Source: AP-16 sp036395835
Lineage (GTDB): Bacteria; Pseudomonadota; Alphaproteobacteria; Rhizobiales; Xanthobacteraceae
Assembly (NCBI GenBank): GCA_036395835.1
Contig: DASWCW010000260.1
Span: 1-37,370 of the forward strand
Reading direction: 5' to 3'
Length of the DNA stretch: 37,370 nt
Position numbers and translations under genes: made by a program. Shown here one piece after another: positions 8,267 through 17,682 of this stretch (positions are counted from its first letter, which is position 1; each line of letters begins with the position of its first letter). The notes beneath the pieces were generated by a model that saw nothing but the letters and a program-made list of their open reading frames with translations, did not search any database and had not been told where the DNA came from.

Positions 8267-9649
8267 TCAGGCTGCGAGCAGCCTCTCGGTTTTTGCCCAA
8301 TCGAGCGTCCGATCGAGTGCCCGGGTGAGGCGATCGAACAGCTCATCGATCTCCTGCGGCTGAATGATGAGCGGCGGACAGATCGACACCACGTCGCCCG
8401 CGATCGATCGAACGATCAGCCCGTTTTCCTCGGCGAAGCGCACGCAGCGTGCTCCCACGCCGCAAGCCGGCTCGAATGCCCGCTTCGTCCGCCTGTCCGC
8501 GACCAGCTCGACCCCGCCGATCAACCCGATGCCGCGCGCTTCTCCGACCAGGGGATGCTCGCCGAGCGCGCGCAACCGGGCTTGGAATTGCGGCGCCTTC
8601 GCCGCGGCCTGCTCGATCATGTGATCGCGGGCATAGATCTCCAGCGTCTTGAGTGCCACGGCGGCGGCGACCGGATGTCCGGAGTAGGTGAAGCCGTGTC
8701 CGAACGTGCCGATCTTGCGGCTTTCGGTCAGCAACGCTTCGTACATGCGTTCGGGAACCAGCACGGCGGCGATCGGCACGTATCCCGAGGACAAGGCCTT
8801 GGCGAGCGAGATGCCGTCCGGGCGGAAGCCGAGCGCCTGCGATCCGAACAGCGTCCCCAGGCGCCCGAACCCGCAGATCACCTCGTCGGCAATCATGTAG
8901 ACGTCGTGTTTGGCGCAGACCGCCGCTATGTTTTCGAAATAGCTCTGCGGCGGGACGATCACCCCGCCGGCGCCCATGACCGGTTCGGCGATGAATGCCG
9001 CCACGGTTTCCGGATCCTCGCGCACGATCAGGTGATCGAGCTCGTCCGCCAGTCGGACGGCGAATTCCTCCTCGCTCTCGCCATCGGCGGCGAAGCGATA
9101 GTGATGCGGGCAGCCGGCGTGAAGGATGCCGGGAATCGGCAAGTCGAAATCCGCATGATTGTTGGGCAGGCCGGTGAGCGAAGCGGCCGCGATCGTGACG
9201 CCGTGGTAGGCCTTGATGCGACTGACGATCTTCTTTTTCTTCGGCCGACCGAGCGCGTTGTTCATGTACCAGACGAGCTTGATCTGGGTATCGTTGGCCT
9301 CCGAGCCGGAAGCGCAGAAGAATACCTTGGAGGTCGGAACCGGCGCGATTTCCTTCAGCCGTTCCGCCAGCTCGATCGCCGGGTCGTGGCTCTTCCCGGT
9401 GAACAGGTGGCCGAAGGAAAGCTTGCGCATCTGGGCGGCGGCGGCCTCGACCAGCTCTTCATTGCCGTAGCCGAGCGCCGTGCACCATAGCCCCGCCATG
9501 CCTTCGAGATAGGCCTTGCCGCGGTTGTCATAGACGAATACGCCTTTTCCCCGCTCGATGACCAGCGGCCCGCTCTCGCGAAACAGCGCAAGATTGGTGT
9601 AGGGGTGAACCAACGTCTCGATGTCGCGAACGGCGAGGTTGCTGAGCAT
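8267..9649 (-). CDS. Class III aminotransferase (omega-transaminase / aspartate aminotransferase family)
   Basis: A 460-residue PLP enzyme of fold type I. Visible elements are CASGSEAND (residues 112-120, phosphate binding), ADEV with Asp255 (pyridine nitrogen contact) and SLAKALSSGY with Lys284 (Schiff base). The C-terminal RSIAGDVVSICPPLIIQ is also typical. It fits the beta-alanine/diamine:pyruvate group better than acetylornithine aminotransferases because of the WCTALGYG and YHG regions, but the amino donor cannot be assigned. It is divergent from the acyl-CoA ligase, with 243 bp between starts, and convergent with the L,D-transpeptidase. Confidence 0.92.
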   Translation of the reverse strand: MLSNLAVRDIETLVHPYTNLALFRESGPLVIERGKGVFVYDNRGKAYLEGMAGLWCTALGYGNEELVEAAAAQMRKLSFGHLFTGKSHDPAIELAERLKEIAPVPTSKVFFCASGSEANDTQIKLVWYMNNALGRPKKKKIVSRIKAYHGVTIAAASLTGLPNNHADFDLPIPGILHAGCPHHYRFAADGESEEEFAVRLADELDHLIVREDPETVAAFIAEPVMGAGGVIVPPQSYFENIAAVCAKHDVYMIADEVICGFGRLGTLFGSQALGFRPDGISLAKALSSGYVPIAAVLVPERMYEALLTESRKIGTFGHGFTYSGHPVAAAVALKTLEIYARDHMIEQAAAKAPQFQARLRALGEHPLVGEARGIGLIGGVELVADRRTKRAFEPACGVGARCVRFAEENGLIVRSIAGDVVSICPPLIIQPQEIDELFDRLTRALDRTLDWAKTERLLAA

Positions 9650-9892
9650 GGTGCGATCTTCTATGCGGATGGCAGCCGGCTATTGTGGCCGCACCCGAAC
9701 GAAGCACGAGACTACGATGGGAGCAATCGCCAAGGCTTTCGCTGCCGATGCGGCACCTCGCGCGCCTCCTCGCGAGGTGCTTGCGCTATACTCGCGCGGG
9801 TCGCCGGCTCGGCCCCGCCGGCAAGTCTTGCCCCGGAGCCGTTCACCCGTACCATGGAGACGGGAACAGGCCGCCCCTTGGGAGGAAACATC

Positions 9893-11533
9893 ATGCTGGG
9901 ATTGATGCAGGATTGGCCGCTGCTGTGCCATCGGGTCATCGACCACGCCGCCATCAACCATGCCGACCGGCAAGTAATCTCGCGTTCGGTCGAGGGCGAG
10001 ATCCACGCCACGACCTACCCGCAGGTGCGGGCCCGGGCGCTGCGGGTGGCGCAGCGGCTCGCCCGCGACGGCATCGGGATGGGCGATCGCGTGGCGACGC
10101 TCGCCTGGAATACGTGGCGGCACCTTGAGGCGTGGTACGGCATTGTCGGCATCGGCGCGATCTATCACACGGTCAATCCGCGCTTGTTCACCGATCAGAT
10201 CGTCTGGATCGTCAATCACGCCGAAGACCGGGTGATGATGACGGATCTCAGCTTCGTGCCGCTGCTGGAGAAGCTCGCGGATCGGCTCGAGTCGGTCGAG
10301 CGCTACGTGATTTTGACCGATGCCGCCCATATGCCGAAGACTGCCTTGCGCAACGCGGTGGCCTACGAGGATTGGATCGCGGAGGTCGACGGCGATTTCA
10401 CCTGGGCCAAGTTCGACGAAAATACCGCCGCCGGCATGTGCTACACGTCGGGCACGACGGGAAATCCCAAGGGCGTCGTCTATTCGCACCGCTCGAATGT
10501 CCTGCATTCGATGACGGCGATATCCCTGGATTGCATCGGGCTTTCCTCGCGCGAAATCGTCATGCCGGTGGTTCCCATGTTCCATGCCAATGGCTGGTCG
10601 CTGGCATTGAGCGCGCCCATGACGGGCGCCGCGATGGTCATGCCCGGTCCCAAGCTCGATGGGGAATCCATCTATCAACTTCTGGATCGATACCGGGTCA
10701 GCTGCACCGCGGCGGTTCCCACGGTGTGGCTCATGCTGCTCCAGCACCTCGAGGCGACCGGCGCCAAGCTGCCGTATCTGAAGAAAGTGGTGATCGGCGG
10801 GTCCGCCTGCCCGCGGGAGATGACGCGCAAGTTCCAGGACATCTACGGCGTCGAAGTATTTCATGCCTGGGGCATGACGGAGATGAGCCCGCTGGGCACC
10901 GTGTGCACGCTCAAGCCCGCCTACGCGGATCTTTCCGGCGAAACCCGGCTCGACATCCAGCAGAAGCAGGGCCACACGCCGTTCACCGTCGAGATGAAGA
11001 TCACCAACGACGCCGGTCGAGAGCTACCCTGGAACGGCAAGACCTTCGGTCGTCTCAAGGTTCGCGGCCCCGCCGTCGCCAAGGCGTATTTCAAGGGCGA
11101 GGGCGGCGAGATCCTCGATGCGGACGGTTTTTTCGACACCGGCGACGTCGCCACGATCGACAGTTACGGATACATGCAGATCACCGACCGCTCCAAGGAT
11201 ATCATCAAGTCGGGCGGCGAATGGATCTCCTCGATCGATCTGGAGAATTTGGCGATCGCGCATCCCAAGGTGGCGGAGGCGGCGGTGATCGGCGTCAAAC
11301 ATCCCAAATGGGATGAGCGGCCGCTGCTCATCATCGTGCTCAAGCCGGGCCAATCGTCCGACAAGTCGGAAATCCTGGCGTTTTTGGAAGGCAAGATCGC
11401 CAAATGGTGGATGCCGGACGACGTGGTTTTCGTCGACGAGATCCCCCATACGGCCACCGGCAAGATCCAGAAGATCACGCTGCGCGAGCGGTTCGGCGAT
11501 TACGTGCTGCCCACCGCAGCCGCGGCGGAATGA
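9893..11533 (+). CDS. Fatty acyl-CoA ligase (AMP-binding, AlkK-like)
   Basis: A 546-residue adenylate-forming enzyme that activates fatty acids to acyl-CoA via acyl-AMP. The P-loop-like A3 motif YTSGTTGNPKG is at residues 184-194, followed by the A5 region AWGMTEMSP, the A7 motif FDTGDVATID, and the C-terminal catalytic Lys in TATGKIQK. Overall it resembles the medium-to-long-chain AlkK group. The start at 9893 is decided by GGAGGAAACATC directly upstream; the longer open frame reaches back through the divergent aminotransferase promoter and is not coding. The chain length of the substrate is not predictable. Confidence 0.94.
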   Translation: MLGLMQDWPLLCHRVIDHAAINHADRQVISRSVEGEIHATTYPQVRARALRVAQRLARDGIGMGDRVATLAWNTWRHLEAWYGIVGIGAIYHTVNPRLFTDQIVWIVNHAEDRVMMTDLSFVPLLEKLADRLESVERYVILTDAAHMPKTALRNAVAYEDWIAEVDGDFTWAKFDENTAAGMCYTSGTTGNPKGVVYSHRSNVLHSMTAISLDCIGLSSREIVMPVVPMFHANGWSLALSAPMTGAAMVMPGPKLDGESIYQLLDRYRVSCTAAVPTVWLMLLQHLEATGAKLPYLKKVVIGGSACPREMTRKFQDIYGVEVFHAWGMTEMSPLGTVCTLKPAYADLSGETRLDIQQKQGHTPFTVEMKITNDAGRELPWNGKTFGRLKVRGPAVAKAYFKGEGGEILDADGFFDTGDVATIDSYGYMQITDRSKDIIKSGGEWISSIDLENLAIAHPKVAEAAVIGVKHPKWDERPLLIIVLKPGQSSDKSEILAFLEGKIAKWWMPDDVVFVDEIPHTATGKIQKITLRERFGDYVLPTAAAAE

Positions 11534-11596
11534 GCGGATGGCTCGACGCAAAGCCGGTTCGGCTCGGATCCGGTTCGCTGTCGCGGCGTGCCGCTC

Positions 11597-12445
11597 ATGA
11601 TCCGCTCGCGCCTTCCCGAGGAGCCGCTGTCCCGACTCGCGGTTTGGTCGCGGCGGGTCGCCGTGTTCTCGATTCCGGTGGTGCTGCTGGCGGTCACGAT
11701 CGTGCGCTCGGGGCTGTTGGAGCTGGTGCCGGCCCTGGCGACGTTCGGCGGCGCGCTGGCTCTGGCGCTCGTCGCGATCCTGCTGGCGTTGGGCGCCTTC
11801 ATCGTGATCTGGAGGGAGGGTCTGAGGGGGGGCGGCCATGCGATCCTGGCGCTGCTGATCGGGATCGGGATCTTGGCCTATCCGGCTTATCTCGGCACGC
11901 GCGCCTATCGCCTGCCGGTCATCAACGACGTCACCACCGACCCGATCGATCCGCCTCGCTTCGAGGCGATCGCGCGGCTGCGCTCACGCGAGTCCAATCC
12001 AATCACCTATGCCGGCCTGCGCGCGGCCGAGTTGCAGCGTGGCGCCTATCCGGACATCGAGCCGCTGCTGCTCAATGTGACTCCGCAGGAAGCCTACGAT
12101 GCCGCGCTCGCGGTGATCACCCGGCGCAAGTGGCGCATCGTCGACGCGCGCCCGCCGCAGCCTGGACGCCGCGACGGCCTGATCGAGGCGGTGGCGCGCA
12201 CGCCGATCATGGGGTTTCGTGACGATGTCGCCCTGCGCATCCGCCCCGCCCGGGAAGGGGCGCGCGTCGACATCCGTTCGGCTTCGCGCTACGGCCGCAG
12301 CGATCTCGGCGCCAATGCCTCCCGGGTTCGCGCCCTCATCGAGGACATCGACGACGCCGCCGGAACCGAGGAGCAGAAGACCAAAAAAGCCGCTCCGGCC
12401 AAGGCCCCGCCGCCAAAGAAAGCTCAGGCGCCGACCAGACGATAG
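11597..12445 (+). CDS. DUF1499 domain protein with N-terminal membrane segments
   Basis: A 282-residue protein. Three hydrophobic segments lie in the first 110 residues (about 21-40, 45-72 and 80-100). A soluble domain follows, with RLPVINDVTTDPIDPPRF and later RIVDARPPQPGRRDGLIEAVARTPIMGFRDDVALRI, the DUF1499 signature. The C-terminus is a Lys/Pro/Ala-rich tail. Function is unknown. It follows the acyl-CoA ligase by 63 bp on the same strand and may share its transcript. Its last 22 bases overlap the end of the convergent MBL-fold gene. An alternative GTG start at 11588 would add three residues. Confidence 0.85.
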   Translation: MIRSRLPEEPLSRLAVWSRRVAVFSIPVVLLAVTIVRSGLLELVPALATFGGALALALVAILLALGAFIVIWREGLRGGGHAILALLIGIGILAYPAYLGTRAYRLPVINDVTTDPIDPPRFEAIARLRSRESNPITYAGLRAAELQRGAYPDIEPLLLNVTPQEAYDAALAVITRRKWRIVDARPPQPGRRDGLIEAVARTPIMGFRDDVALRIRPAREGARVDIRSASRYGRSDLGANASRVRALIEDIDDAAGTEEQKTKKAAPAKAPPPKKAQAPTRR

Positions 12446-13341
12446 ACGCCTCGGAGCGAGGGTTCGCCGTCCGTCGCAACCAGCCCGCGCGCAAACAGAT
12501 CCTCGAGATGCGCGAGCACCGAGAGCCCGGCCGCGCCGACGAGGCGCGGATCCAGTCCGATATAGACCGCCCGCACGATCGTCGGGATATCGGCCGTACC
12601 TTTGGCGAGCCGACGCAAAATCGAGGCTTCGCGCGCCTGTCGGTGTCGAATGTAATGCTGAACGAAAAGAGGAGCGTCGCGAACCGCGCCGCCATGCCCC
12701 GGAAAGTACGTGGTCTCCGGGCGCGCGGCGAGCTTGTGCAAGGATGCCATGTAGTCGCCCATGGCGCCGTCCGGAGGCGCCACCACGGGCGTCGACCATG
12801 CCATCACATGGTCGCCGGAGAACAGCAGGCGGCCTTCCTTATAGGCATATGCCATGTGGTTGGCGGTATGGCCCGGGGTCGCGACGGCCTCTAAGGTCCA
12901 TCCGGCGCCGGTCACGCTTTCTCCATCGGGAACGGCGAGGTCGGGCCGGAACGCGAGATCGGCGCTGGCCTCTAGCCGCTGACTTTCGCCGAGCTGTAAC
13001 GCTCGCGCGGCGCGATGCGGGCCTTCGGCCACGACCGTGGCGCCGGTCGCCGCCTTGATGGGGGCCGCGGCCGGGGAATGGTCGCGATGTGTGTGAGACA
13101 CGAACACGTGCGTCACCGTCTCGCCGCGGACGGCGTCGAGCAGCCGCGTTATGTGCTGGTCGTCTTCGGGCCCCGGATCGAGGATCGCAACCCGGCCGCG
13201 CCCAATGATGTAGCTCACGGTGCCTTTGAACGTGAACGGGCTCGGATTGTCGGCCAGCAGCCGACGCAGGCCCGGCATGATCTCCTCGACCTGGCCCGCC
13301 GCTAGGTCAAAGCTTTTGTCGAAAGCAATGTCGTCGCCCAT
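12424..13341 (-). CDS. MBL-fold metallo-hydrolase (LACTB2/glyoxalase II-like)
   Basis: A 305-residue enzyme. The metal-binding motif HTHRDH is at residues 83-88, and further metal ligands are in TPGHTANHMAY and LFSGDHVM, with a final His in YFPGHGG. A C-terminal helical domain (RHRQAREASILRRLAKGTADIPTIV) resembles the winged helix of LACTB2-type beta-lactamase-like hydrolases. It probably hydrolyses a thioester, phosphodiester or RNA end; the substrate is not known. It stands alone on the minus strand and overlaps the stop of the DUF1499 gene by 22 bp. Confidence 0.9.
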   Translation of the reverse strand: MGDDIAFDKSFDLAAGQVEEIMPGLRRLLADNPSPFTFKGTVSYIIGRGRVAILDPGPEDDQHITRLLDAVRGETVTHVFVSHTHRDHSPAAAPIKAATGATVVAEGPHRAARALQLGESQRLEASADLAFRPDLAVPDGESVTGAGWTLEAVATPGHTANHMAYAYKEGRLLFSGDHVMAWSTPVVAPPDGAMGDYMASLHKLAARPETTYFPGHGGAVRDAPLFVQHYIRHRQAREASILRRLAKGTADIPTIVRAVYIGLDPRLVGAAGLSVLAHLEDLFARGLVATDGEPSLRGVYRLVGA

Positions 13342-13562
13342 TGGGCAAAGCTCCGCAGGCGATCTGCTCGAGCCGATCTATGCTTGCTGATCCCGAGCGC
13401 TCGCTGGCGACGCGCCGCCCTGCGGCGTCTCGTTCGCCATCACGGCCGGCACCGCTTCGCAGCCGAGCGCTGCGTTTCCGGGTTTGAACGGGAAGGACGC
13501 GCGACACGCCGCTTTCACCGCGGGTCACGGCGCAACGAACTTTGCAAATGGCCGGCGGCTGC

Positions 13563-13600
13563 CAAACAAACAAGCCCGACATCCACGGCGGGCTTGTTGC
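13563..13600 (-). terminator. Rho-independent terminator of the small HTH-type gene
   Basis: Perfect 10-bp arms AACAAGCCCG (13569-13578) and CGGGCTTGTT (13589-13598) flank a 10-base loop. On the minus strand the hairpin runs into TTGTTTGTTTGG. It begins 9 bases after the stop of the 13607-13807 gene. Confidence 0.75.
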
Positions 13601-13606
13601 TCGCCA

Positions 13607-13807
13607 TCACTTTCTGCGCTTGCGGCGGGCACGAGTCCTGGAATTGAAGGACACTCCCTCCGCATAGGCTTTTTGCCGTACGGCTCCCTCGGTCCGGCCG
13701 AGCTTTCGCCCGATCTCGCGTGCAGGCGTGCGTGCGCGCGCCATCGACTTCAGCTCGCGAACGTCTTTGCTCGTCCATCCTCGCCGCTTTGCTCGCTTCT
13801 TGGCCAC
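13607..13807 (-). CDS. Small basic DNA-binding-type protein (66 aa)
   Basis: GTG start at 13807, with GGAG seven bases upstream. The protein reads AKKRAKRRGWTSKDVRELKS then ARARTPAREIGRKLGRTEGA and ends in a run of Arg/Lys. The middle looks like a helix-turn-helix or SANT/Myb-like unit (Trp near the start, TPAREIGRKLGRTEGAVRQKA as recognition part), with basic tails at both ends. Similar small proteins are common in Bradyrhizobium-like genomes, but their role is not known to me. It has its own terminator and is flanked by long non-coding DNA upstream. The open frame extends 15 codons further upstream, without a ribosome site. Confidence 0.7.
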   Translation of the reverse strand: MAKKRAKRRGWTSKDVRELKSMARARTPAREIGRKLGRTEGAVRQKAYAEGVSFNSRTRARRKRRK

Positions 13808-14238
13808 GGGAAATCTCCGATCTGAGTTGAAACGCAAATTTGAGCTTATCACCGCTTACGGCGGTCAAACAAGAACAAGCATCATGTCCCGAGAATTTGC
13901 TTTATGCAAGCTTCGATAGGTTCCATGCGAGCTTCGATAGGTTCCGAAGCCGGACAATACAATGACCGCGGTTCTTCAGCATTGCTGGATGCGGCGGATC
14001 GACAAGGGACATGTGCACACCGCAGCCACGCCGCCCGCTGCAGTTCGAGGCAAAAACATCAAATGCTTGCTTTGGGGAACATTTGAAGTCGTCAAGGCCG
14101 ATTTCGGCATCCTGCTTGCATGCCGTAGACGCACGTCGGCGTGCGGGGCGAGCCAAGTTGGCGGCAAACCAAGCTGACAGGCAGGCGGTCGAATCGCGTG
14201 ACGAAGGTCAAGCCGCAAGTCGTTGCGGTTTTCGCCCG
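13808..14238. other. Intergenic region, 431 bp, no supported gene
   Basis: Lower-GC stretch that presumably contains the promoter of the small HTH-type gene. A plus-strand frame from 13962 (71 codons) is open, but it has no ribosome site and no recognisable product. The only clear structure is the 21-bp tandem repeat listed separately. Confidence 0.5.
13909..13945. repeat. Two-copy 21-bp tandem repeat
   Basis: AGCTTCGATAGGTTCC occurs at 13909-13924 and again at 13930-13945, joined by ATGCG, giving a 21-bp period (two helical turns). It lies about 100 bp upstream of the 13807 start, a position suited to an operator, although recent slippage is equally possible. Confidence 0.75.
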
Positions 14239-14958
14239 TTAGCCGATCAACAGCCGCAATGCCGATCCCAACGTAAGAAGGCCGCCCCAAGTGAGAAACA
14301 CGATGCGAACCCAGGAGGTGGAACCCTCGGAGGAATCTCGCTCGCCGGCGCGGCTGACGGCGCTGGTCGATACTTGGGCGCTGGTCTCAGCGCGAGCGAT
14401 CGCAGGCGATTGCGGATCGGCAGCCGGAGCGACTTCGACCGGAACGACCTCGTCCACCGCGTTGCGCACGGCCGGGCGTTCCGGGTTCGCGGCCGGGCCG
14501 CCCGAGCCGCTCGCTTCCCGATCGATGCCGTCGACCAGAGGATAGGCAGTTTGGCCGGAGAATTCCGATACGTTCATTCTGGGCTTGCGCAGTTCCTCGA
14601 CCGGATTGCCCGCCAGCAACCGCGGGCTCACGAACTCGCTGAAGCGCCGCGCCGCGGGCGAGCTCTCTTGCGGCACGACCGATGGCGCGACACTGGTTTC
14701 CGCCGCGTGCCGAGCCGGCCTTGCCGACTGGGCGTGTCTGACGCTGGGACGATGCCGCGCCGTGCGGCGCGAACGAGAGGCCGTTGCAGCGCGTTGGGTG
14801 CTCGTTGCCTTTGGCGCTTCCCGGTTGGTTTGCGCAGCTGCCGGCTTGCAGGTCCGCGGAAAACGTTGGTCGCAGGCCTGAACCGCGGGAGCGGCGGATG
14901 AGACCAGCATGCCTCCAACCAGAACTGTGCACACAGCACCGAAGCGAACGCCGATCAT
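14239..14958 (-). CDS. Exported, membrane-anchored protein of unknown function
   Basis: A 239-residue protein. Start 14958 follows GGAGGGCGCA, a good ribosome site. The first 29 residues look like a signal peptide (FGAVCTVLVGGMLVSSAAPA VQA), followed by a Cys-containing CDQRFPRTCK segment. The middle is rich in Arg, Ala, Ser and Pro and probably disordered. A C-terminal hydrophobic segment (VRIVFLTWGGLLTLGSALRLLIG) forms a membrane anchor ending at the last residue. I recognise no domain. It stands alone between two non-coding stretches, upstream of the debranching-type glucosidase region, with no sign of a shared operon. Confidence 0.65.
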   Translation of the reverse strand: MIGVRFGAVCTVLVGGMLVSSAAPAVQACDQRFPRTCKPAAAQTNREAPKATSTQRAATASRSRRTARHRPSVRHAQSARPARHAAETSVAPSVVPQESSPAARRFSEFVSPRLLAGNPVEELRKPRMNVSEFSGQTAYPLVDGIDREASGSGGPAANPERPAVRNAVDEVVPVEVAPAADPQSPAIARAETSAQVSTSAVSRAGERDSSEGSTSWVRIVFLTWGGLLTLGSALRLLIG

Positions 14959-15307
14959 TGCGCCCTCCTGCCATGCGGATTTGCAGGAATATCCCCGGAG
15001 CACCATGGCTGCAAATTGACCCTAAGGCGGCATTTTTGGCGCAATCATGGCAGGAATCAGCAATTGGATCGACCGGGTCCGGAAGTTCACAACTTCAATC
15101 TCGATTTAATCATCGATCAAACGATCCCGGTGCGCCGATCCGCACCGGCGATCATCGAGGCTCGGCCGCAGACCGGCGGCAGCCGTTGATTCGGCCGCGA
15201 TGTCTTGGATATCGATTGGGGGCCGCCGACCCGCCGCGGCGCCGCGTGCCGAGCCGGCAATTGAGTCGATCGAGCTAAAGATAAGCCGCGCGAGCGAGCC
15301 GCGGGCT
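14959..15307. other. Intergenic region, 349 bp
   Basis: It lies between the start of the exported protein gene and the end of the glucosidase gene. No gene is supported on either strand. It should hold the promoter of the 14958 gene, and AT-richer DNA at about 15080-15115 (CAACTTCAATCTCGATTTAA) would suit one. No convincing terminator for the glucosidase was seen. Confidence 0.4.
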
Positions 15308-17500
15308 TCAGACCAGACCTATTTGGACATTGCCGGATTTGCGGTTGACGCGGAGCGACACCCTGCCGTCGGTTTCCCGATGGACGGCGAGGTCGACGCT
15401 GGAATCTCCGAGCCTGAGGTTCGAGAGCGCGACCTCCTGCAGAAACGACGGCAGGCAAGGATTGCGCAGGCGGATCTCGTTTCGGGCAACGTCGAACTCG
15501 AGGCCGAGCGAGGCCTGCAGCATCAGGAACGGCGCGCCGCCCGCCCACGCCTGCGGCGAACAGGCGACGGGATAGAGCGTGGGGCCACGCCCGCGCCGCC
15601 GCTGGAACCCGCAAAACAGTTCGGGCAAGCGCCGCAGATCCATATAGGCGGCCGCCTCGAACAGCGCGGTGAATACCTGCGCGACGCCGCTCTTGAGCTC
15701 ATAGCGGCCGAACCCGAGCGCGATCAGCGCATTGTCGTGCGGCCAGATCGATCCATTGTGATAGGACATCGGGTTGTAGCGGCGCTCTCCGGTGGACACC
15801 GTGCGAATGCCCCAGCCGGAGAAGAATTGCGGACGCAGCAGTCCTTCCGCCACCTTGATGGCGCGGTCGGGCCGAACGATGCCGGTGAACAGCAGCTGTC
15901 CGGCGTTCGAGCTGTACACCTCGCACGGCTGCTTCGAGCCGTCGAGCGCCAGCGCATAGGTCTCCAGGCCCGGGCGCCAGAATGCCGCCTCGAATTTTTT
16001 CTGAAGCCGCGCCGCCTGCGCTTCGAGCGCCGCGGCCTTATCCAGATTCCCCAATCGCCTCGCGCATTCGGCGGCGAGATATTTGGCGGCGTAAACGTAG
16101 CCTTGCACCTCGGCGAGGGCGATCGGTCCTTCCGCGAGCCGGCCGTCGGCGTGGAACACGGCGTCATACGAATCTTTCCAGCCCTGATTGGCAAGCCCCT
16201 GCTCGGTCGCGCGGTAATACTCGACGAAGCCGTCGCCATCGAGATCTCCCGGGCCGTCGATCCACGCCAGCGCGGCTTCGATCGCCGGCCACAACTCGCG
16301 CAGGGTCTCGAGATCTCCGGTGCGCTCGGCGTACAGCCCGGCGAGCAGCACGAACAGCGGGGTCGAGTCGACGCTGCCGTAATAGAGCCCGAACGGCACT
16401 TCGCGCAGGGCGGCCATCTCGCCGCCGCGCATCTCGTGCAGAATCTTGCCCGGCTGCGCGTCGTTGTCGGGGTCGTCGCGCTTGGCCTGATACGCGGCGA
16501 GGCGCCGCAGGACCCCACGCGCGATCGCGGGGTCGATCCACAGCATCTCCAGCGCGGTGATCAAGCCGTCTCGGCCGAACGTGGTCGAATACCAGGGAAT
16601 GCCGGCATAGGGATAAGGTCCTTGCGGCGTATCGGTGATCAGCATGTAAAGATCGGCCATCGCCCGGCACAGGACCTCATTGAAGACGTCGTTCGAAGTT
16701 TGAATTGTCGCGCTGTGTCGGGTCGCTGCTTTGAGCGCGCGATGGCTGGCGACCATTGCCGGGAAGAACCGTGGGCGTCTGCTGACCTTCGCAGGATTGC
16801 ATTCGACCCTCACGAAGATCGCCAAGCTGTGCTTGGAGCCGAGGGTGAGCCGATACGAAGCCGCGCGGTCGGAGAGCCGCGTCGGCGCCGGATCGAACAG
16901 CACCCGGGTGCTCCGCAGCTCGTTGTCGAGACCCTTGTAGTGCAGCAAAACCTCGCCCGCATCGACGGCAAGGCATCGAGATTTGCCGCGGCGCTGGCGG
17001 CGCTTGCCGCGCACTTCGAACAGATCGGCGAAATCGTTTCCGAAGCCGACGGCCAGGTGGATGGAGATCGGGCGGTCGCCGTGGTTCTTTATGCCGAGCC
17101 GTTGATAAGCGGTCGCGTGCCAAAGAAAGGTGGTGCGGACGATGTGGAGCGTGTCCTTCTCCAATACAATGCGATCGTTTTCATAAATATCCGGATTGGT
17201 CAGATCGACGCTGAAAACGGTGTTGTCGTCGCGCATGGTCGAGCCCAGCAGCAGCGGCGCCATGCCTTGGACGCGCAACTCGAGATTCGACAGGAAGCGG
17301 GTGTCGCAATGGAACAGCCCGTCGGTGCCTCCCGCCGTCGCGCCGATATCGCCGTGGCTGTCGAGCACGACGAAACTGTCGCCATGCTTCAGGATCCGGC
17401 GCGGCCGCGACGTGAGCGCGGTGGCGGGGATGTAGAACGGATCCTCGGCGACGGCTTCGACGAGCGCTAGGTTTGCCTTGGCGGCAGTTTCGGTGGACAT
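15308..17500 (-). CDS. Amylo-alpha-1,6-glucosidase / glycogen-debranching-type glycoside hydrolase
   Basis: A 730-residue protein with two parts. The N-terminal beta domain (about 25-240; LDSHGDIGATAGGTDGLFHCDTRFLSNLELRVQG) is typical of bacterial GDE_N_bis proteins. The C-terminal (alpha/alpha)6 toroid (about 280-690) carries PYAGIPWYSTTFGRDGLITA, GGEMAALREVPFGLYYGSVDST, DGDGFVEYYR and YNPMSYHNGSIWPHDNALIA. These blocks are conserved in the amylo-alpha-1,6-glucosidase family, which acts on alpha-1,6 branches of glycogen-like glucans. There is no signal peptide, so it is cytoplasmic. It lies 182 bp downstream of the ABC exporter on the same strand and near a divergent glycosyltransferase 4. 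This grouping suggests storage or compatible-glucan metabolism under stress. Confidence 0.9.
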   Translation of the reverse strand: MSTETAAKANLALVEAVAEDPFYIPATALTSRPRRILKHGDSFVVLDSHGDIGATAGGTDGLFHCDTRFLSNLELRVQGMAPLLLGSTMRDDNTVFSVDLTNPDIYENDRIVLEKDTLHIVRTTFLWHATAYQRLGIKNHGDRPISIHLAVGFGNDFADLFEVRGKRRQRRGKSRCLAVDAGEVLLHYKGLDNELRSTRVLFDPAPTRLSDRAASYRLTLGSKHSLAIFVRVECNPAKVSRRPRFFPAMVASHRALKAATRHSATIQTSNDVFNEVLCRAMADLYMLITDTPQGPYPYAGIPWYSTTFGRDGLITALEMLWIDPAIARGVLRRLAAYQAKRDDPDNDAQPGKILHEMRGGEMAALREVPFGLYYGSVDSTPLFVLLAGLYAERTGDLETLRELWPAIEAALAWIDGPGDLDGDGFVEYYRATEQGLANQGWKDSYDAVFHADGRLAEGPIALAEVQGYVYAAKYLAAECARRLGNLDKAAALEAQAARLQKKFEAAFWRPGLETYALALDGSKQPCEVYSSNAGQLLFTGIVRPDRAIKVAEGLLRPQFFSGWGIRTVSTGERRYNPMSYHNGSIWPHDNALIALGFGRYELKSGVAQVFTALFEAAAYMDLRRLPELFCGFQRRRGRGPTLYPVACSPQAWAGGAPFLMLQASLGLEFDVARNEIRLRNPCLPSFLQEVALSNLRLGDSSVDLAVHRETDGRVSLRVNRKSGNVQIGLV

Positions 17501-17682
17501 CTCCTCCCCTCAAGCTTCGCGGATCGGGCTCGAGCACATCCGACGCGAGAACGCCGCCGGCCATGGATATGGCAGAGGAACGCTGCGAACGCCGCCGTAT
17601 GCCCGTGGAGGAACCGAATTTTCGCGCGTCGCGCCGTCACCGACTCAGCCGTCACCGACTCAGTAGCCCTGGTGCCGCGGTA

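Noticed and set aside
15200..17470. Very long plus-strand frame (756 codons) opposite the glucosidase
   Set aside because: It is a shadow of the glucosidase gene caused by GC-rich codon use; the minus strand encodes the recognisable enzyme.
17632..17664. Short repeat GTCACCGACTCAG in two copies between the ABC exporter and the glucosidase
   Set aside because: Only 13-14 bases and two copies; not distinguishable from chance slippage.
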